Origin: Kumtagia sp052180275
Lineage (GTDB): Bacteria > Pseudomonadota > Alphaproteobacteria > Rhizobiales > Rhizobiaceae
Length of the DNA stretch: 64,000 bases
Assembly (NCBI RefSeq): GCF_052180275.1
Contig: NZ_CP197465.1
Span: 1,178,001 to 1,242,000, forward strand
Reading direction: 5' to 3'
Shown here: piece by piece, positions 60,902 through 64,000 of the stretch
How positions within the stretch are numbered: the first letter of the stretch is position 1
Layout of the letters: each line of letters opens with the position of its first letter
The notes under the pieces: generated by a model
What the model was told of the DNA's origin: nothing
The model's input: the letters and a program-made list of their open reading frames with translations, nothing else
Databases searched by the model: none
Position numbers and translations under genes: made by a program

Positions 60902-61657
60902 TCAGGTCTGTATCTCGGCAAAAAGGCGCTCCAGCGGCGCGGGTGAAACCCGGATCGGCCCGGCGAACGGCGCGTCCATGTCGAGGATCAGGTAGATCGA
61001 GGCGGAGATCAGCGCCGCGGAGACGACGAAGGTGCCGACCACCACGGCGTTGCGCGGCGCGCGATAGCCCAGGCTGGCGAAGATCGCCACCAGCCAGGTG
61101 ACCAGGATTATTAGCAGCGGCTTGGGCAGGTCGCCTTCCGACTGCCCGATCAGCACCCAGCGCAGTTCCACGACCTTCTGCAGGTGCTGGCGCGCTTCCT
61201 GCCACAGCGCCGTCTTCTGCGCGTCGGGCGGGGTGATCGCGTCGAGCCTGTCGCCCACCGCATTCAGCAACTCCTCGGCTGTGCGGTCCGCTACCGTGTG
61301 CGGCTCCGCGCCCAGTGGGCCGTCGTTCATCACACGCTTGACGTAGTCGAACAGGGCCTGGCGCGCCGGCTCCGTTTCCGGCCCGTAGCGCCGCAGCGTC
61401 CTGTCCAGCAGGATCATTTCGGTAGCGAAGGCGTGGATGTTGGAGTCGATCGATTCGAAGGTGTTCTTGGCCGAGTTGATCGTCAGCCCCAGCACCAGCG
61501 AGGTCATCACCACGAAGATGTTGGCGACCACCCTGACCAGATTGTAGGTTTCGTCGTGACGATGGTGGAGCGGCAGCCTCTCATAGGTCGCGAGGCAACC
61601 CAGCGAGGCGGCCGACAGGCACAGGAAGATCAGGATCGCGACACCAATCTCGCCCAT
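60902..61657 (-). CDS. DUF4239 / bestrophin-like membrane protein
   Basis: This 251-aa membrane protein has four helices in two pairs separated by a long hydrophilic section. The pattern is that of the DUF4239 (bestrophin-like) family: YNLVRVVANIFVVMTSLVLGLTINSAKNTFESIDSNIHAFATEMILLDRTLRRYGPET and, near the end, KPLLIILVTWLVAIFASLGYRAPRNAVV. True bestrophins are anion channels; bacterial DUF4239 members are uncharacterised. The start MGEIGVA at 61657 is preferred. It lies 139 bp upstream of the sensor/channel pair on the same strand and may be co-transcribed. Confidence 0.83.
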   Translation of the reverse strand: MGEIGVAILIFLCLSAASLGCLATYERLPLHHRHDETYNLVRVVANIFVVMTSLVLGLTINSAKNTFESIDSNIHAFATEMILLDRTLRRYGPETEPARQALFDYVKRVMNDGPLGAEPHTVADRTAEELLNAVGDRLDAITPPDAQKTALWQEARQHLQKVVELRWVLIGQSEGDLPKPLLIILVTWLVAIFASLGYRAPRNAVVVGTFVVSAALISASIYLILDMDAPFAGPIRVSPAPLERLFAEIQT

Positions 61658-61808
61658 GACCCCCGCTGCCTGTCCCGAATGGCGCGCCCGTGTCCGCCGC
61701 AGCGGACGCAAGCGTCAGATCTAAAAAAGCAGTTCGAGCGCGGCGGGATTTGCCTGCCGCGCGGTTTTCCTCAGCGCGCCCTCATGGCCGGCCTCTTGGC
61801 TGCCAGGC

Positions 61809-62009
61809 CTATTTGGCGGGGCGACGTGCGCCGGGGGCTTTAGCGGGCTTTGCCACGGCAAGCGGGGCGTCGACCGCCTCCTGCGCCATGCGCAGCTTGC
61901 GCAGCCGGTCGGTCTTGGCGTCGCGCGCCTTGGATTCCGCGTCGGTGATCGTCTTGGCGGCGATGTTGGTGCGGGCGGCGCGATCGCGCTGATCGTCTTT
62001 GTTGTTCAT
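61809..62009 (-). CDS. Small basic protein of unknown function
   Basis: This 66-aa Lys/Arg/Ala-rich protein has the sequence MNNKDDQRDRAARTNIAAKTITDAESKARDAKTDRLRKLRMAQEAVDAPL and a Pro/Ala/Lys tail. Similar small proteins occur in rhizobia; no function is known. A GAAGG SD lies 8 nt before the ATG at 62009; the ATG two codons earlier (62015) is too close to it. It is separate from cspA by a terminator. Composition suggests an unfolded or nucleic-acid-binding protein. Confidence 0.72.
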   Translation of the reverse strand: MNNKDDQRDRAARTNIAAKTITDAESKARDAKTDRLRKLRMAQEAVDAPLAVAKPAKAPGARRPAK

Positions 62010-62060
62010 TTTCATCGCCTTCGCGTTCCCTGGGGCCGGGTTGCCGACAGCCGGCGCGGA

Positions 62061-62089
62061 AAATAAAAAAGGGCCGGACCAGCCGACCC
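62061..62089 (-). terminator. Rho-independent terminator of cspA
   Basis: On the minus strand GGGTCGG pairs with CCGGCCC (one G-U) around a 5-nt loop (62071-62089) and is followed by TTTTTTATTT. It lies 61 bp after the cspA stop, a clear terminator. Confidence 0.85.
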
Positions 62090-62149
62090 TCCCGTTCCAT
62101 TTTGCTTAGGTGCCGGTACATCCGCGGTCACCATGCAGAAATGGGGATT

Positions 62150-62359
62150 TTAGGCAGCCGTGAGGCTGTCCGCCGACATCTTGCCGGACTTGCGGTCGCG
62201 AACGAGTTCGTAGCCGACCTTCTGGCCTTCGTTGAGGCTGCGCAGACCGGCGCGCTCGACAGCCGAGATGTGGACGAACACGTCCGCACCACCTTCATCA
62301 GGCTGAATGAAGCCAAAACCCTTGGTTCCGTTGAACCACTTTACAGTACCTGTGCTCAT
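62150..62359 (-). CDS. cspA: Cold-shock protein (CspA family)
   Basis: This 69-aa single cold-shock domain binds single-stranded RNA/DNA. RNP1 is KGFGFI at residues 13-18 and RNP2 VFVHI at 27-31; the N-terminus MSTGTVKWFNGTKGFGFIQ is canonical. The start at 62359 has an AAGGAA SD. The upstream gap to dadA (62360-62588) is long and could include a structured cold-responsive leader; it also holds two overlapping palindromes around 62549-62566. A strong terminator follows the gene. Confidence 0.96.
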   Translation of the reverse strand: MSTGTVKWFNGTKGFGFIQPDEGGADVFVHISAVERAGLRSLNEGQKVGYELVRDRKSGKMSADSLTAA

Positions 62360-62548
62360 GACGATTCCTTTCAATCGCTCGTGAAATGCCGTCCGACGAG
62401 CGTAAAACACGCCGAACATTTGATCGATTTTGGAGAAGAATTCGCCAGAGGGCGCTTATCAAGCGCTTGGTAGACAAAATCGGCTAGCAACATCGATTTC
62501 ATACATCTAGGTTTTTTAGGGGCAAATGTCAAATCCGATCACGGTCTT

Positions 62549-62566
62549 GGGAGCGCTCCCGGGAGC
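62549..62566. promoter_or_regulatory. LacI-family-like operator palindrome
   Basis: GGGAGCGCTCCC (62549-62560) is a perfect 12-bp palindrome, preceded by T, and overlaps a second palindrome GCTCCCGGGAGC (62555-62566). TGGGAGCGCTCCCA is a classical operator of LacI-family sugar regulators. It lies 190 bp upstream of cspA and just after the dadA stop. No LacI gene or sugar operon is near. Confidence 0.5.
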
Positions 62567-62588
62567 ACACCGCCGGCGCATGGTGTAT

Positions 62589-63842
62589 TCAGCCATAACG
62601 TGACAATCCCAGCTCCTTCACCTCGATCTCCGGCTTCCTGCCCGAGACGATATCGGCCAGCACTTTTCCGGAGCCGCAGGACATGGTCCAGCCCAGCGTG
62701 CCATGGCCGGTGCTGAGGTAGAGGTTCGCGAACCGGGTGCCGCCGATGATCGGCGGGCCGTCCGGCGTCATCGGCCGCAATCCGCACCAGAATTTCGCTC
62801 CCTCCAGATCGCCGCCTTGCGGAAAGAGATCGCCGACCGAATGCAGCAGCGTCGCCTTGCGCCCGTCATGCAGGCGCAGATCGTAGCCCGAAATCTCAGC
62901 CGTGCCGCCGGCGCGGATGCGGCCGCCGAGCCGGGTGATCGCCACCTTGTAGGTCTCGTCCATGACCGTCGACACCGGCGCGCCGGCCTCGTCACGGATC
63001 GGTACGGTGATCGAATACCCCTTGATCGGATAGACCGGCAGCGACAGGCCGAGCGGTTTCACCATGATCGGCGAATAGCTGCCCAGCGCCACGACATAGG
63101 CGTCGGCGGTGAGAAGCCCGGCGCTGGTGGCGACGCCCGAAATCTTGCCGCCCTCGGCGACGATACGCTCTACCGTCGTGCCGAATTTGAACGTCACGCC
63201 GCGGCTCGCCGCGTGCGAGGCCAGCCGCTCGGTGAACATCTGGCAGTCGCCGGTCTCGTCGCCGGGCAGGCGCAGGCCGCCGACGAATTTCTGCCTGACC
63301 TTCGCCAGCGCCGGCTCGGCGGCGATGCAGCCGGCGGGGTCCAGCACCTCGAAGGGGACGCCAAACTGTCTTAGCACCTCGACGTCGCCACCGATCCCGT
63401 CAAGCTGTTTCTGCGTGCGAAACAGCTGCAGCGTGCCCTGGCTGCGCTCGTCGTAGGAAATGCCGGTCGAGGCCCGCAGGTCCCTCAGGCAGTCGCGCGC
63501 ATATTCGGCGATCGGCACCATGCGCGCCTTGTTGACGGCATAACGCTTGGAATTGCAGTTCATCAGCATCTTCAGCACCCACGACCACATGGTCGGGTCG
63601 ATCAGCGGGCGGATGACCAGCGGGCCGTGTTTCATCAGCAGCCATTTGACCGCCTTCACCGGCACCCCAGGCCCGGCCCAGGGCGAGGAATAGCCGGGCG
63701 ACACTTCTCCCGCATTGGCGAAGCTGGTCTCCAGCGCAGGCCCGGACTGCCGGTCGACGACGGTCACCTCGTGTCCGGCCTCGGCCAGATAATGCGCCGC
63801 CGTCACGCCGATCACGCCGCTGCCGAGTATGAGAATCTTCAT
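62589..63842 (-). CDS. dadA: D-amino acid dehydrogenase small subunit
   Basis: This 417-aa FAD flavoprotein oxidises D-amino acids, mainly D-alanine, passing electrons to the respiratory chain at the membrane. The FAD-binding N-terminus is KILILGSGVIGVTAAHYLAEAGHEVTVVDRQ; other DadA blocks are NAGEVSPGYSSPWAGPGVPVKAVKW, VYPIKGYSITVPI, and GLRPMTPDGPPIIGGTRFANLYLSTGHGTLGWTMSCGSGKVLADIVSG near the C-terminus. The start at 63842 has a GAGGGG SD; the frame opens slightly earlier. No alanine racemase (dadX) gene is adjacent within the window, where the usual partner might be expected. Confidence 0.95.
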   Translation of the reverse strand: MKILILGSGVIGVTAAHYLAEAGHEVTVVDRQSGPALETSFANAGEVSPGYSSPWAGPGVPVKAVKWLLMKHGPLVIRPLIDPTMWSWVLKMLMNCNSKRYAVNKARMVPIAEYARDCLRDLRASTGISYDERSQGTLQLFRTQKQLDGIGGDVEVLRQFGVPFEVLDPAGCIAAEPALAKVRQKFVGGLRLPGDETGDCQMFTERLASHAASRGVTFKFGTTVERIVAEGGKISGVATSAGLLTADAYVVALGSYSPIMVKPLGLSLPVYPIKGYSITVPIRDEAGAPVSTVMDETYKVAITRLGGRIRAGGTAEISGYDLRLHDGRKATLLHSVGDLFPQGGDLEGAKFWCGLRPMTPDGPPIIGGTRFANLYLSTGHGTLGWTMSCGSGKVLADIVSGRKPEIEVKELGLSRYG

Positions 63843-64000
63843 GGTCGCCCCTCGCATTTGACCCGATCATGTGGCGCTGCCATGTGCGACAGCATGTGCG
63901 GGAATGGCAACGGCTTTATTGGCCGCCATCGTTCCCGACGACAATATGAAGCGGCTATAAAGGATCAACGGTAGCTGCTGTGTCGCCGACGTTATTCCAC

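Overview
The window looks like chromosomal DNA of an alphaproteobacterium of the order Hyphomicrobiales (Rhizobiales), most likely a Mesorhizobium-like Phyllobacteriaceae member. The evidence is the high GC content, the Rhizobiales-type atpHAGDC operon with an Ala/Lys-rich extension on the beta subunit, the sarcosine oxidase soxAG end, the leuS-lptE pair, a bkd-type 2-oxoacid dehydrogenase cluster, and several small protein families typical of rhizobia. I saw no rRNA, tRNA, CRISPR array, intact insertion sequence or prophage. Species assignment is inference.

Layout. 1-3 kb: end of a sarcosine oxidase operon (soxA, soxG). 3-7 kb: lptE and leuS, divergent from yggS. 7-8 kb: a Phd/VapC toxin-antitoxin (TA) pair. 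8-14 kb: an operon made of a GntR regulator, a TRAP transporter (dctPQM) and an L-idonate-5-dehydrogenase-like enzyme, probably with an EamA exporter, behind a near-perfect GntR operator. 14-15 kb: a ParDE pair. 15-20 kb: a class III cyclase and a polyamine/iron-type ABC importer. 20-29 kb: a catabolic operon containing an ethanolamine-type permease, a glutamine-synthetase-like ligase, an aldehyde dehydrogenase, an iron alcohol dehydrogenase and an N-formylglutamate-amidohydrolase-like enzyme, with a divergent RpiR regulator. This fits a gamma-glutamylation route for ethanolamine or a similar amine. A PIN/DUF7662 TA pair and a DUF2569 membrane gene are embedded in it. 29-34 kb: an RND efflux pair and a MaoC hydratase. 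34-40 kb: a branched-chain 2-oxoacid dehydrogenase operon (E1alpha, E1beta, E2, a monooxygenase-like gene, E3). 40-42 kb: a membrane cyclase with a ferredoxin domain. 42-48 kb: the F1 ATP synthase operon with an extra coiled-coil gene. 48-52 kb: small membrane genes, another ParDE pair and priA. 52-58 kb: a beta-hydroxyacid dehydrogenase, a degenerate nuclease, a fifth TA pair, mmsA, a LysR regulator and an intracellular-looking muramoyl amidase. 58-62 kb: a pentameric ligand-gated ion channel coupled to a two-TM sensor, then a bestrophin-like protein. 62-64 kb: cspA and dadA.

How genes fit together. The Bkd complex and MmsA are both steps of branched-chain amino acid (valine) breakdown. SoxAG, DadA, the ABC and TRAP importers and the amine operon point to scavenging of amines, amino acids and sugar acids.

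The most interesting items are the putative gamma-glutamyl amine pathway with an internal TA module; the ion-channel/sensor operon; a palindromic element read in frame inside the E2 linker; a dispersed family of GGGGACAGTTT hairpins; a heptamer-repeat cruciform in the atp operon; and a stem-loop that buries the Shine-Dalgarno (SD) sequence of the amidase gene.
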